From assembly GCF_001730525.1 (NCBI RefSeq), contig NZ_MDFN01000027.1, forward strand, positions 1-64,000: a stretch of 64,000 bases of DNA, read 5' to 3'. Under the pieces are notes generated by a model that saw only the letters and a program-made list of their open reading frames with translations, had not been told where the DNA came from and did no database searches. The translations under genes were made by a program, and so were the position numbers. Of this stretch, positions 53,270 through 61,635 are shown one piece after another. This stretch comes from Arcticibacter eurypsychrophilus (GTDB taxonomy: Bacteria; Bacteroidota; Bacteroidia; Sphingobacteriales; Sphingobacteriaceae). The first letter of the stretch is position 1. Each line of letters begins with the position of its first letter.

Positions 53270-56086
53270 CTATTTACTTAAATACATTGATTTCTCTTTG
53301 TATAATTTCACAAAATAAGGATCGTTCAGATCTTTAATGAAGCGGATCGCTTCACCAGTAGACTTCATTTCAGGTCCCAGTTGTTTTTCCACTTCAGGGA
53401 ACTTATCGAAAGAGAAAACAGGTTCCTTAATCGCATAGCCAATCAATTTACGCTCAATTTTAAAGTCTTTCAACTTATTCGCGCCAAGCATGATCTTTGT
53501 GGCAATGTTGATATAAGGCACATCGTAGGCTTTTGCAATGAAAGGAACCGTACGGGATGCCCTTGGATTCGCTTCAATTACATATACAATATTCTCCTTT
53601 ATAGCAAACTGAATATTCAGCAAACCTCTTACCTCAATCGCCTTCGCTAGTTTAATGGTGTATTCTTCCATTAAATCAGTAACGTGTTTAGATAAATTAA
53701 AAGGAGGAAGAATGGCATTGGAATCACCGGAATGAATCCCGGCAGGCTCTATATGTTCCATTAAACCGATGATATGCACATCCTCACCATCGCAAATAGA
53801 ATCAGATTCTGCTTCTTCAGCACGGTCAAGGAAATGATCAATCAATACACGGTTTCCAGGCAAATCACCTAATAGTTTAACTACTGCCTTTTCCAGATCC
53901 TCATCATTGATAACGATGCTCATACCTTGTCCACCCAACACATAACTCGGGCGAACCAGTACAGGATAACCGACATGATGCGCTACTTCAATAGCTTCTT
54001 CTGCATTTTCTGCCACACCATATCTGGGATAAGGGATGTCAAGCTCTTTCAGCAAATCAGAGAAGCGACCTCTGTCTTCAGCAATATCCATGCTGTCAAA
54101 AGAAGTACCGATGATCTTAATACCTAGCGCATGAAGCTTTTCAGCCATTTTCAGGGCAGTTTGACCACCTAGCTGAACAATGACACCCTCAGGTTTTTCA
54201 AGCTCAATGATCTCACGTACGTGCTCCCAGAATACCGGCTCAAAATACAGCTTATCAGCCATATTAAAATCGGTAGATACTGTTTCGGGATTACAATTGA
54301 TCATGATTGACTCATAACCGGCTTCTTTAGCTGCTATCAGACCATGAACACAAGAGTAGTCGAACTCAATTCCCTGACCAATACGGTTGGGTCCGGAGCC
54401 TAATACAATAATCTTTTTCTTTTCGGATGGAATGGACTCATTTTCATCTTCGAAAGTGGAATAGTAATAAGGAGTTTTGGCCTGGAACTCAGCAGCACAG
54501 GTGTCAACCATTTTGTAGACCCTATTAATGCCCAGTTCCTTTCTGCGGTCATATACCTCATCCTCGGTTACATTACCAAGAAGCCAGGAGATCTGAATGT
54601 CAGAATATCCTTTTTGCTTTAAGGTAAGGAAAAAGTCTTTTGGTATATTATTCAGTGAATAACGTTTGATTTCAATCTCCAGATTAACTAATTCCTGAAT
54701 CTGGATCAGGAACCATTTATCGATACGGGTAGCCTTGCGGATAGATTCCAAAGGAACACCCAAACTCATGGCATCTTTGATGAGGAACAACCTGTTCCAG
54801 CTGGGATGCTCAAGGCCGTACATGATCTCGTCGAGGTTACGTGTTTGTCTCCCATCGGCACCAATACCAGCTCGGCCAATTTCAAGGCTCTGTGCAGCTT
54901 TTTGAAGCGCTTCAATGAAAGTACGGCCAATTGCCATCACTTCACCTACCGATTTCATCTGCAAGCCGAGTTCCATGTTTGCTCCTTTAAACTTATCGAA
55001 GTTCCATCTCGGTATTTTCACGATCACATAATCGAGCGTAGGCTCAAAATAAGCGGAAGTGGTTTTAGTAATTTGATTTTCTACTTCATCCAGGTTATAA
55101 CCTATGGCGAGCTTAGCAGCGATTTTGGCTATCGGATAGCCCGTTGCTTTTGATGCCAGAGCGGATGAACGCGATACACGCGGGTTAATTTCGATGGCAA
55201 TAATCGATTCGTCGGCAGGATTTACAGAAAACTGAACATTACAGCCTCCGGCAAAGTTACCGATAGCACGCATCATTTTGATGGCCTGGTTACGCATATC
55301 CTGATAACAACGGTCACTGAGGGTCATTGCTGGAGCCACCGTAATGGAATCACCAGTATGAACGCCCATCGGATCGAAGTTTTCGATCGAGCAGATGATG
55401 ATCACGTTATCTTTATTGTCCCGCAACAACTCAAGCTCAAATTCTTTCCAGCCCAGTACCGCCTGCTCTACCAATACTTCGTGAGTAGGTGAAGCTTGCA
55501 GGCCGCGACTTAAAGCTGCGTCAAACTCTTCTTTTTTATGGACTATACCTCCTCCGGTACCCCCAAGGGTATAAGAAGGGCGGATAACAAGGGGGAAACC
55601 TATTTCCTGAGCTGCTTCTTTTCCTTCGAGGAAGGAATTGGCAATCTTAGATCGGGCAACACCCACATGGATATCTACCATCAGCTGGCGGAATGCTTCG
55701 CGGTTTTCAGTCTTTTCGATAGCAGCGACATCTACTCCAATCACTCTTACATGATACTTTTCCCAGATACCTCTCTCTTCAGCTTCTTTACAAAGATTTA
55801 AGGCTGTTTGTCCACCCATGGTAGGCAGCACAGCATCAATTTTTTGTTCCTGAAGGATTTGTTCAATGCTTTCGCACGTTAGAGGAAGCAGATAAACATG
55901 ATCAGCGATCACTTTATCTGTCATAATGGTAGCCGGATTGGAATTAATAATGGATACTGCTATCCCTTCATCTTTAAGAGATAAAGCAGCCTGCGAGCCG
56001 GCGTAATCAAATTCGCAAGCCTGACCGATAATAATGGGTCCTGAACCAATGATCAGGACTGATTTAATGGACGAATCTTTTGGCAT
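53270..56086 (-). CDS. carB: Carbamoyl-phosphate synthase large subunit, lacking the C-terminal MGS domain
   Basis: 938 residues, against about 1,073 in E. coli. Both ATP-grasp halves are present: GSGPIIIGQACEFDYAGSQA at the start and VLGSGPNRIGQGIEFDYSC in the second half, with RPSYTLGGTGGG and RPSYVLGGQGMS. The protein ends shortly after GPEMKSTGEAIRFI, so the methylglyoxal-synthase-like allosteric domain that binds ornithine and UMP in E. coli is absent. Supplies carbamoyl phosphate to ArgF' and pyrimidines. carA is not in the window. Confidence 0.95.
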   Translation of the reverse strand: MPKDSSIKSVLIIGSGPIIIGQACEFDYAGSQAALSLKDEGIAVSIINSNPATIMTDKVIADHVYLLPLTCESIEQILQEQKIDAVLPTMGGQTALNLCKEAEERGIWEKYHVRVIGVDVAAIEKTENREAFRQLMVDIHVGVARSKIANSFLEGKEAAQEIGFPLVIRPSYTLGGTGGGIVHKKEEFDAALSRGLQASPTHEVLVEQAVLGWKEFELELLRDNKDNVIIICSIENFDPMGVHTGDSITVAPAMTLSDRCYQDMRNQAIKMMRAIGNFAGGCNVQFSVNPADESIIAIEINPRVSRSSALASKATGYPIAKIAAKLAIGYNLDEVENQITKTTSAYFEPTLDYVIVKIPRWNFDKFKGANMELGLQMKSVGEVMAIGRTFIEALQKAAQSLEIGRAGIGADGRQTRNLDEIMYGLEHPSWNRLFLIKDAMSLGVPLESIRKATRIDKWFLIQIQELVNLEIEIKRYSLNNIPKDFFLTLKQKGYSDIQISWLLGNVTEDEVYDRRKELGINRVYKMVDTCAAEFQAKTPYYYSTFEDENESIPSEKKKIIVLGSGPNRIGQGIEFDYSCVHGLIAAKEAGYESIMINCNPETVSTDFNMADKLYFEPVFWEHVREIIELEKPEGVIVQLGGQTALKMAEKLHALGIKIIGTSFDSMDIAEDRGRFSDLLKELDIPYPRYGVAENAEEAIEVAHHVGYPVLVRPSYVLGGQGMSIVINDEDLEKAVVKLLGDLPGNRVLIDHFLDRAEEAESDSICDGEDVHIIGLMEHIEPAGIHSGDSNAILPPFNLSKHVTDLMEEYTIKLAKAIEVRGLLNIQFAIKENIVYVIEANPRASRTVPFIAKAYDVPYINIATKIMLGANKLKDFKIERKLIGYAIKEPVFSFDKFPEVEKQLGPEMKSTGEAIRFIKDLNDPYFVKLYKEKSMYLSK

Positions 56087-56166
56087 AGGTTGTTAAAAGT
56101 CAAAAGTTTAAAATTAAAATTTTAAGACTTCATAATCAGCGAGATTTCCTATGCTGTTAATTGAAA

Positions 56167-56188
56167 ATCCCGACCTGATTGTCGGGAT
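56167..56188 (-). promoter_or_regulatory. Hairpin at the predicted 5' end of the carB mRNA
   Basis: Perfect 8-bp stem ATCCCGAC/GTCGGGAT with a 6-nt loop, starting 2 nt downstream of the -7 element and followed by TTTTC. It could protect the 5' end or act as an attenuator; the carB ATG is about 80 nt further on. Confidence 0.5.
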
Positions 56189-56189
56189 G

Positions 56190-56197
56190 CAAAGGTA
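56190..56197 (-). promoter_or_regulatory. carB promoter -7 element TACCTTTG
   Basis: An exact TAnnTTTG match on the minus strand, about 104 bp upstream of the carB ATG. Confidence 0.55.
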
Positions 56198-56311
56198 CAT
56201 AATTCTAGTACTTTTGCTAATTATAATTAGAAAAGTTTTTAGGAGGCATTTTCTGTAGGGCTATACAACAGAGTTTTAACAAGAAAAACAGGCCATATTA
56301 AGTCAAGCTGT

Positions 56312-56374
56312 TTCATTGTAAAACTGCCAGTTTTACAATGAAGGTAACTGTTGAAGTAGGGATAACTGTTGAAG
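56312..56374. promoter_or_regulatory. Perfect palindrome and direct repeat upstream of pnuC
   Basis: TTCATTGTAAAACT (56312-56325) and its exact complement (56329-56342) are separated by GCC: a 14-bp perfect stem. It is followed by two copies of TAACTGTTGAAG (56345 and 56363, period 18). No U-tract follows, so an operator or mRNA control element for NAD salvage is more likely than a terminator. No TPP-type sequence was seen. Confidence 0.55.
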
Positions 56375-56416
56375 CTACTTCTATTAAAACAGATAGGTCT
56401 GTAATTTTAATTAAGT

Positions 56417-57040
56417 TTGTGGGTGATCATCTGCGAAGCTTCTTTTGGACAATTATTCCTAAACCAACTCCTTCAAACATCGACATTGGAATGGCTGGGG
56501 ACTATAACCGGTTTTTTATGCGTGTATCTGGCGGCTAAACAGAATATTTTAAACTGGCCGATATCCATTATAAGCGTAGGCGCCTATGCTTTGCTTTTTT
56601 ATGATTACCATCTTTTTGGAGACGCCTTTTTACAACTTTATTTCTTAGCTACTGCTATCTATGGTTGGTATTACTGGACAAAAAACAAGGAAGAGCATCA
56701 TAAACCCATCGCAACATTAGATAGAAAAGGTTATTTGGTAGCAATTGGAGCAGTGATTATTCTATCTGTTGTACTAGGACTTTTTCTGGATCATTTTACC
56801 CCATCTGACGTTCCATATATTGACGGTACATGCACCGCCATGAGTTTTGTGGCTCAGATCATGATGACCAGGAAGATCCTGCAAAACTGGATGCTGTGGA
56901 TCCTGGTAGATGCCATCTACGTGCCCCTCTATTTATATAAAGAACTAGCTCTTACGGCAATATTGTATCTTCTATTCCTTGGGATAGCAGTAATGGGTTA
57001 TAAGGACTGGAAAAAAACATGGAACGCTACAAGAAAGTAA
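56417..57040 (+). CDS. pnuC: PnuC-family nicotinamide riboside transporter
   Basis: 207 residues; no in-frame ATG before the conserved region, so TTG at 56417 or GTG at 56423 is the start. About seven membrane segments, with LEWLGTITGFLCVYLAAKQN, WPISIISVGAYALLFY, YGWYYWTKN and NWMLWILVDAIYVPLY typical of PnuC. Vitamin specificity (NR or thiamine) is hard to judge from sequence, but the overlapping nadR-type kinase points to nicotinamide riboside. Confidence 0.88.
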   Translation: MWVIICEASFGQLFLNQLLQTSTLEWLGTITGFLCVYLAAKQNILNWPISIISVGAYALLFYDYHLFGDAFLQLYFLATAIYGWYYWTKNKEEHHKPIATLDRKGYLVAIGAVIILSVVLGLFLDHFTPSDVPYIDGTCTAMSFVAQIMMTRKILQNWMLWILVDAIYVPLYLYKELALTAILYLLFLGIAVMGYKDWKKTWNATRK

Positions 57041-57567
57041 AAAAAATAGCGGTTGTTGGACCTGAGTCTACGGGGAAATCAACCATTTCGGAGGAGTTAG
57101 CGCTACATTACAATACGGTATGGGTGCCTGAGTTTTCCCGTGAATATTGCAGTAAGCTCACAGAACCTTGTAGCTGGCAGGATGAAATAAATATGTTTAA
57201 AGGACAGATTGACCTGGAGAATCAGTTAAGCCCTAAAGCCAACGGAATCTTAATTTGCGATACCACTTTTATCACAGTAAAGATCTGGAGTGAGTATATG
57301 TTTAGCAAAGCACCCGAAGAAGTACTGTCCGAATTATCAAAGCGCCAATATGATTTTTATTTATTAATGGACATTGATTTACCCTGGCAAGAGGATCCTC
57401 TAAGGAATTTTCCACATTTGCGGGAGCACTTTATGAATATATGGCATAAAGAATTGCAATTGCTTCATGCGAACTACCAAGTTATTTCAGGTTTAGCATC
57501 ATTAAGAAAGGAAAATGCGATAATGGCAATTAACAATTACTTAACATATTTTGACACAATATCTTAG
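57019..57567 (+). CDS. NadR-type nicotinamide riboside kinase (AAA/P-loop)
   Basis: 182 residues, overlapping pnuC by 22 bp. Walker A VVGPESTGKST at about 12-22, VPEFSREYCSK, and CDTTFITVKIWSEYMF match the kinase domain of NadR; the adenylyltransferase and HTH domains of E. coli NadR are absent. Phosphorylates nicotinamide riboside, trapping what PnuC lets in. Confidence 0.88.
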   Translation: MERYKKVKKIAVVGPESTGKSTISEELALHYNTVWVPEFSREYCSKLTEPCSWQDEINMFKGQIDLENQLSPKANGILICDTTFITVKIWSEYMFSKAPEEVLSELSKRQYDFYLLMDIDLPWQEDPLRNFPHLREHFMNIWHKELQLLHANYQVISGLASLRKENAIMAINNYLTYFDTIS

Positions 57568-57649
57568 AATGTTTTTCTAATTTTACAGCATAATATTAAC
57601 ACCACGTAACTAGCTATTTATTGTAATGACTATTTACATTGAGGCACAG

Positions 57650-57751
57650 ATGGAGAGATGGAATTTGAGAAGTATTATATTGATAGTGTTAATATTTTTC
57701 AACTTTCGACTTAGCTCTCCTAAGTATACGTTCTTTTTAATTAATGATTAA
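57650..57751 (+). CDS. Candidate 33-aa hydrophobic small ORF
   Basis: ATG at 57650, reading MERWNLRSIILIVLIFFNFR then LSSPKYTFFLIND; it ends 1 bp before a strong terminator stem. The hydrophobic core would span a membrane. It could be a small membrane peptide, or part of a short RNA that ends at this terminator. No homology known. Confidence 0.3.
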   Translation: MERWNLRSIILIVLIFFNFRLSSPKYTFFLIND

Positions 57752-57752
57752 A

Positions 57753-57781
57753 AACCTTCTGCCCCTCAGAAGGTTTTTTTG
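57753..57781 (+). terminator. Terminator before terC
   Basis: AACCTTCTG/CAGAAGGTT stem with a 5-nt loop and TTTTTTG. Ends the pnuC-nadR transcript or a small gene between. Confidence 0.88.
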
Positions 57782-57819
57782 TTTCATTAACATTATATTA
57801 GAGGCATCAACTTGTAACT

Positions 57820-58608
57820 ATGGAATTTCTTTCAAATCCAGAGATCTGGATCTCCCTTTTAACCCTTACTGTTTTAGAAATCGTGTTGGGTATTGATAAC
57901 ATCATCTTTATCTCTATACTTTCTGGAAAACTTCCTGTAAATCAACAGAAGAAGGCCCGGCAGCTAGGTTTAGGTCTGGCTATGATTACCCGCGTACTCT
58001 TGTTATTGTCCTTAAGCTGGGTTATGACGCTTACCTCCGCCTTATTTAATATGGGTGAATGGGTTGGAGTCACGAATCCTGAATTACTGGCAAAGCTGGC
58101 TATTTCAGGAAGAGATTTAATCTTACTGAGCGGAGGTTTGTTTTTGATTTACAAGAGTACAGCCGAAATTCACGACAAACTGGAGGGTGAGGACCACACG
58201 ACAGAGAACAAAAAGGTGCATTCATTTGGTGGTGTGCTGGTTCAGATCCTGATCTTAGATGTGGTATTTTCACTGGATTCAGTGATTACAGCTGTGGGTA
58301 TGGCCGATCATGTAGAGGTGATGATTGCTGCTGTGGTATTGGCAATAGTGGTAATGCTATTCTCCGCTGATGCGATCAGTTCCTTTGTGAATGAGCATCC
58401 TACAGTTAAAATGCTGGCCTTATCGTTTTTGCTATTGATCGGCGTTTCTCTTCTTGCAGAAGGGTTTGATCAGCATATTCCTAAAGGGTATATTTATTTT
58501 GCTATGGCTTTCTCTGTGCTTGTAGAGATGTTAAACTTAAAATTAAGGAAAACTTCTACCGAAAAGCCTGTTCATTTAAGGAATTTTCCTGAAGAGGTAA
58601 AGAAGTAA
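57820..58608 (+). CDS. TerC-family integral membrane protein
   Basis: 262 residues with about seven helices. Conserved acidic motifs LEIVLGIDNIIFISILSGKL and ILDVVFSLDSVITAVGMADH, with a C-terminal FAMAFSVLVEMLNL. TerC/Alx proteins are linked to metal (Mn) export at the membrane. Monocistronic, between two terminators. Confidence 0.92.
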   Translation: MEFLSNPEIWISLLTLTVLEIVLGIDNIIFISILSGKLPVNQQKKARQLGLGLAMITRVLLLLSLSWVMTLTSALFNMGEWVGVTNPELLAKLAISGRDLILLSGGLFLIYKSTAEIHDKLEGEDHTTENKKVHSFGGVLVQILILDVVFSLDSVITAVGMADHVEVMIAAVVLAIVVMLFSADAISSFVNEHPTVKMLALSFLLLIGVSLLAEGFDQHIPKGYIYFAMAFSVLVEMLNLKLRKTSTEKPVHLRNFPEEVKK

Positions 58609-58756
58609 TTTTAAAAAAGTGAGTTATTGTATCCTACTTCCATTTAGCTTAGTAGTATTTTCATTTCAGTAATAAAAAACGAGGCTGTTTCATCAGTCAA
58701 AATCAAGATTCACAAACAGAATTTAATTTCGGTCAACTTCACCAAAGAATAAAAAG

Positions 58757-58805
58757 ATAATAAAAAACAGCAATTTTCGATTTGAAAATTGCTGTTTTTT
58801 ATTAT
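58757..58805. terminator. Bidirectional terminator between terC and rlmI
   Basis: A perfect 22-bp stem (ATAATAAAAAACAGCAATTTTC and its complement) around GATTT. A/T ends give a U-tract in both directions, between two convergent genes. Confidence 0.9.
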
Positions 58806-58928
58806 AAATGAAGCACTCTTTAAGATTTAATTCAGTGGGTTAAAGCCAAAAATGACTTATTAGATAACCTAACTTTTTATTCCTATTTATCAAGGCTAAA
58901 CTGTATACCTCAAATTCAATATTTTTCT

Positions 58929-60116
58929 TTAAACCACCCTACAAAGTAGCCCTTTTAAATATTCCCCTTCAGGAAAAGAGGAGCGTACTGGATGGTCTTC
59001 CGGCTGACAAAACTGATAGATATACTGAATTTCTTTACCTGCATCTAATGCTGCCCAGGCAAGAATTTGTTTAAAGTGACTAATGTCAACAGCACCTGAA
59101 CAAGAAAATGTAGCAAGGATCCCTCCGCTATTTAAAAGACCCATAGCCATCCGGTTCAAGTCCTTATACGCTCTTGATGCTTTATCAAGGGAAGACCGTG
59201 ATGGAGCATATTTAGGCGGATCTAAAACTATCAAATCAAACTTCTCATTTCCTTCCTTTAAGACCCGTAGGTATTTATTGACATCAGATTGAATCGCTTG
59301 ATACTGACTGGCATCAAAACCATTCAATACAATATTCTGGTTCATGGTTTCAATTGCAAGTGCCGAACTGTCTACACTTACTACGGATGATGCACCATAC
59401 TTTAATGCATTCAAAGTAAACCCACCAGAATAAGAAAAACAATCCAATACTCTTTTGCCCTGTGTATGCTGCGCAACGATCCGGCGGTTATCCCGCTGAT
59501 CACAAAAGAAACCTGATTTCTGACCTGCAGCTATGTTAATAAGGTATTTGACATCGTTTTCTATGACTTCTACAAATTCAGGGGGCTCAACACCATAAAG
59601 GATACCAAAGGATGCTTCCATTCCATCATGTGCTCTTGCAGAGGCATCACTTCGGTCAAAAATTCCTTTTACGTTGAGTAAAGTCACTAACTCATTTACA
59701 ATAATATCCTTAAGCTTTTCTACACCCGAAGTTAAGAGTTGAAGTGAAAGATAATCACCATAACGGTCTACAATTAATCCGGGGAGAAAGTCTGCTTCAC
59801 TGAATATAAGCCTGTACGTATTGGTATGAGTTGAATCTAATAGGCCCTGACGAGCCGAAACAGCCTTTTTAATCCGGACTCTCCACCAGTTTTCATCTAC
59901 AACGACTGCTTCATCCCACTCTAGTATTCGAACTGCCACACGCGACTGGTCATTAAAAAAACCTCTTGCCAGAAATGCTCCTGAATGATCTGTTACGTCA
60001 ACAATCTCTCCATTCTCCGGCTTACCTTTGATATTTTCTATCGCACCGGAAAATATCCATGGATGCAATTGGCGAACCGCTTTTTCTTTACCTTTTTTTA
60101 AACTAACTTGTGGCAT
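58929..60116 (-). CDS. rlmI: 23S rRNA (cytosine-C5)-methyltransferase RlmI-like
   Basis: 395 residues. PUA domain at the start (VSLKKGKEKAVRQLHPWIFS), EEHD region FLPGLIVDRYGDYLSLQL, SAM fold RVLDCFSYSGGFTLNALKYG, signature GFFCDQRDNRRIV, and LIVLDPPKYAPS with catalytic FSCSGAV. A -7 element stops 5 nt from the start codon. Confidence 0.93.
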   Translation of the reverse strand: MPQVSLKKGKEKAVRQLHPWIFSGAIENIKGKPENGEIVDVTDHSGAFLARGFFNDQSRVAVRILEWDEAVVVDENWWRVRIKKAVSARQGLLDSTHTNTYRLIFSEADFLPGLIVDRYGDYLSLQLLTSGVEKLKDIIVNELVTLLNVKGIFDRSDASARAHDGMEASFGILYGVEPPEFVEVIENDVKYLINIAAGQKSGFFCDQRDNRRIVAQHTQGKRVLDCFSYSGGFTLNALKYGASSVVSVDSSALAIETMNQNIVLNGFDASQYQAIQSDVNKYLRVLKEGNEKFDLIVLDPPKYAPSRSSLDKASRAYKDLNRMAMGLLNSGGILATFSCSGAVDISHFKQILAWAALDAGKEIQYIYQFCQPEDHPVRSSFPEGEYLKGLLCRVV

Positions 60117-60121
60117 ACGCG

Positions 60122-60129
60122 CAAAGATA
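60122..60129 (-). promoter_or_regulatory. -7 element TATCTTTG at the rlmI start
   Basis: An exact TAnnTTTG match on the minus strand, 5 nt before the ATG; suggests a leaderless or near-leaderless transcript. Confidence 0.5.
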
Positions 60130-60156
60130 TAGTTTCAGTTGTTCGCTTTTGTCTAA

Positions 60157-60181
60157 TTTTGATTCTTAATAAGAATCAAAA
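60157..60181. promoter_or_regulatory. 11-bp perfect palindrome in the rlmI-tadA spacer
   Basis: TTTTGATTCTT / AAGAATCAAAA with an AAT centre, overlapping TAATTTTG (-7 like, plus strand). Could be an operator for tadA or a short divergent control site. Confidence 0.45.
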
Positions 60182-60239
60182 CAATTATTCCAATCACAAC
60201 TATTTTTTCTTACGGTAATTAAAGGGTTTATTAAGAGCA

Positions 60240-60710
60240 ATGAGATACTATAACTTTACAGCGGAACCTTCGCAATCTGCTGATGACTTCTTTATGAATG
60301 AAGCCATTAAAGAAGCAAAGATAGCCTTAAGCCTCGACGAGGTTCCTATAGGTGCGGTCATTGTCAGCAAGGGAACCATCATAGGAAGAGGGCATAATTT
60401 AACTGAGCGGCTCCAGGATGTCACTGCACATGCTGAAATGCAAGCTTTTACAGCGGCAGCAAATTATTTGGGTGGTAAATATTTAAAAGATTGTACCCTA
60501 TATGTCACCATTGAACCTTGCGTCATGTGTGCAGGGGCCTCCTACTGGACACAGATCAACCGTATTGTCTATGGGGCTAAAGATGAGAAAAGGGGCTTTA
60601 GTTTGGTTAAATCCATAATCACACATCCGAAGACAGAAATTGTATCCGGAGTGAAAGAAGCAGACTGCGCCTTATTGATAAAGAATTTCTTTTTAGGCAA
60701 AAGAAAGTAA
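60240..60710 (+). CDS. tadA: tRNA-specific adenosine deaminase
   Basis: 156 residues: VPIGAVIVSKGTIIGRGHN, zinc site HAEMQAF with catalytic Glu, and TIEPCVMCAGASYWTQINRI. Converts A34 to inosine in tRNA-Arg(ACG). 80 bp before the SOD gene, with its own region. Confidence 0.95.
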   Translation: MRYYNFTAEPSQSADDFFMNEAIKEAKIALSLDEVPIGAVIVSKGTIIGRGHNLTERLQDVTAHAEMQAFTAAANYLGGKYLKDCTLYVTIEPCVMCAGASYWTQINRIVYGAKDEKRGFSLVKSIITHPKTEIVSGVKEADCALLIKNFFLGKRK

Positions 60711-60748
60711 AATTGACATAGCACTGAACAAAATCTTCACACATAAGT

Positions 60749-60756
60749 TATATTTG
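60749..60756 (+). promoter_or_regulatory. SOD promoter -7 element TATATTTG
   Basis: An exact TAnnTTTG match 34 nt before the SOD ATG. Confidence 0.6.
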
Positions 60757-60790
60757 TAGAACTTAAATTTTAACTTAAAAACTTAATATT

Positions 60791-61393
60791 ATGGCTTTTG
60801 AACTTCCTGCGTTAACATACGCAACTGATGCCCTGGAACCAAATATCGACAAAGCGACGATGGAAATCCATCATGGGAAACACCACCAAGCTTATGTTGA
60901 CAATTTAAATAAGGCGATCGCCGGTACTGCAGGTGATGGCAAAACTATAGAAGAAATTTTAGCTAATATTTCTTCATACCCGGCCCCCGTGCGTAATAAT
61001 GGAGGTGGGCACTTCAATCACAGTTTATTCTGGACTGTTATAGGTCCTAATGGTGGTGGAGAGCCTACAGGTGAACTTGCAGAAGCAATCATTTCAGCTT
61101 TCGGCTCGTTCGAGGACTTTAAGAAGAAGTTTGCTGAAGCTGGTGCAACTCGTTTTGGATCAGGTTGGGTATGGTTAACTGTTTCAGCTGATGGTGCTCT
61201 TCAGGTATCATCTACTCCTAATCAGGACAATCCATTAATGGATGTTGCTGATGTAAAAGGAACACCAATTTTAGGATTGGATGTTTGGGAACATGCTTAC
61301 TACTTAAAATACCAAAACAAACGTCCTGATTACATTGCAGCTTTCTGGAACGTGGTGAACTGGACTGAGGTTGCAGCACGTTTTAAAAAATAA
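60791..61393 (+). CDS. sodA: Superoxide dismutase, Mn-type or Mn/Fe
   Basis: 200 residues. Metal ligands His27 ([12 protein letters not shown]), a His in [10 protein letters not shown], and Asp/His in [20 protein letters not shown]. The NQDNPLMD stretch carries the Gln typical of Mn enzymes rather than Fe, but cambialistic use is possible. Cytoplasmic, with no signal. Followed by a terminator. Confidence 0.95.
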   Translation: MAFELPALTYATDALEPNIDKATMEIHHGKHHQAYVDNLNKAIAGTAGDGKTIEEILANISSYPAPVRNNGGGHFNHSLFWTVIGPNGGGEPTGELAEAIISAFGSFEDFKKKFAEAGATRFGSGWVWLTVSADGALQVSSTPNQDNPLMDVADVKGTPILGLDVWEHAYYLKYQNKRPDYIAAFWNVVNWTEVAARFKK

Positions 61394-61414
61394 TTCTCTT
61401 TAAAAACTTTTGTT

Positions 61415-61447
61415 AAAAAGTAGTGTACTTAAGGGTATACTACTTTT
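61415..61447 (+). terminator. SOD terminator
   Basis: AAAAAGTAGTGTAC / GTATACTACTTTTT, one G-T pair, loop TTAAGG, then TTTT. It runs almost to the start codon of the small gene at 61451. Confidence 0.85.
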
Positions 61448-61450
61448 TTT

Positions 61451-61618
61451 ATGGGAAAGAAACTATCATATTTAGCTGTATTTTTTTTAATAAGCATGCT
61501 ATCAAGTTGCCAGGCAATAGGCGACATATTTAAGGCCGGTTATTATGTAGGCATATTTGTTGTAATAGCGGTGTTGGTGTTAATATTTTGGCTATTTAGC
61601 CTTTTCAGAAGAAAATAA
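61451..61618 (+). CDS. Small lipoprotein with one membrane helix (55 aa)
   Basis: MGKKLSYLAVFFLISMLSSC has lipobox LSSC at Cys20; then QAIGDIFKAGYYVGIFVV and a second hydrophobic run ending FWLFSLFRRK. Short proteins of this shape are widespread in Bacteroidota and are often mis-annotated as phosphatidate cytidylyltransferase; no enzyme domain is present. The SOD terminator ends 3 bp before it, so it needs readthrough or its own promoter. Confidence 0.7.
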   Translation: MGKKLSYLAVFFLISMLSSCQAIGDIFKAGYYVGIFVVIAVLVLIFWLFSLFRRK

Positions 61619-61635
61619 CAGGTACTGGAAGGAAT

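Noticed and set aside
56230-56420. TPP or other vitamin riboswitch before pnuC
   Set aside because: No CUGAGA or ACCUGAUC-type core; only a simple palindrome and direct repeats are present.
56338-56538. 66-aa ORF overlapping the pnuC start
   Set aside because: Its coding comes from the VTVE direct repeat and then runs out of frame through pnuC; pnuC is clearly the real gene.
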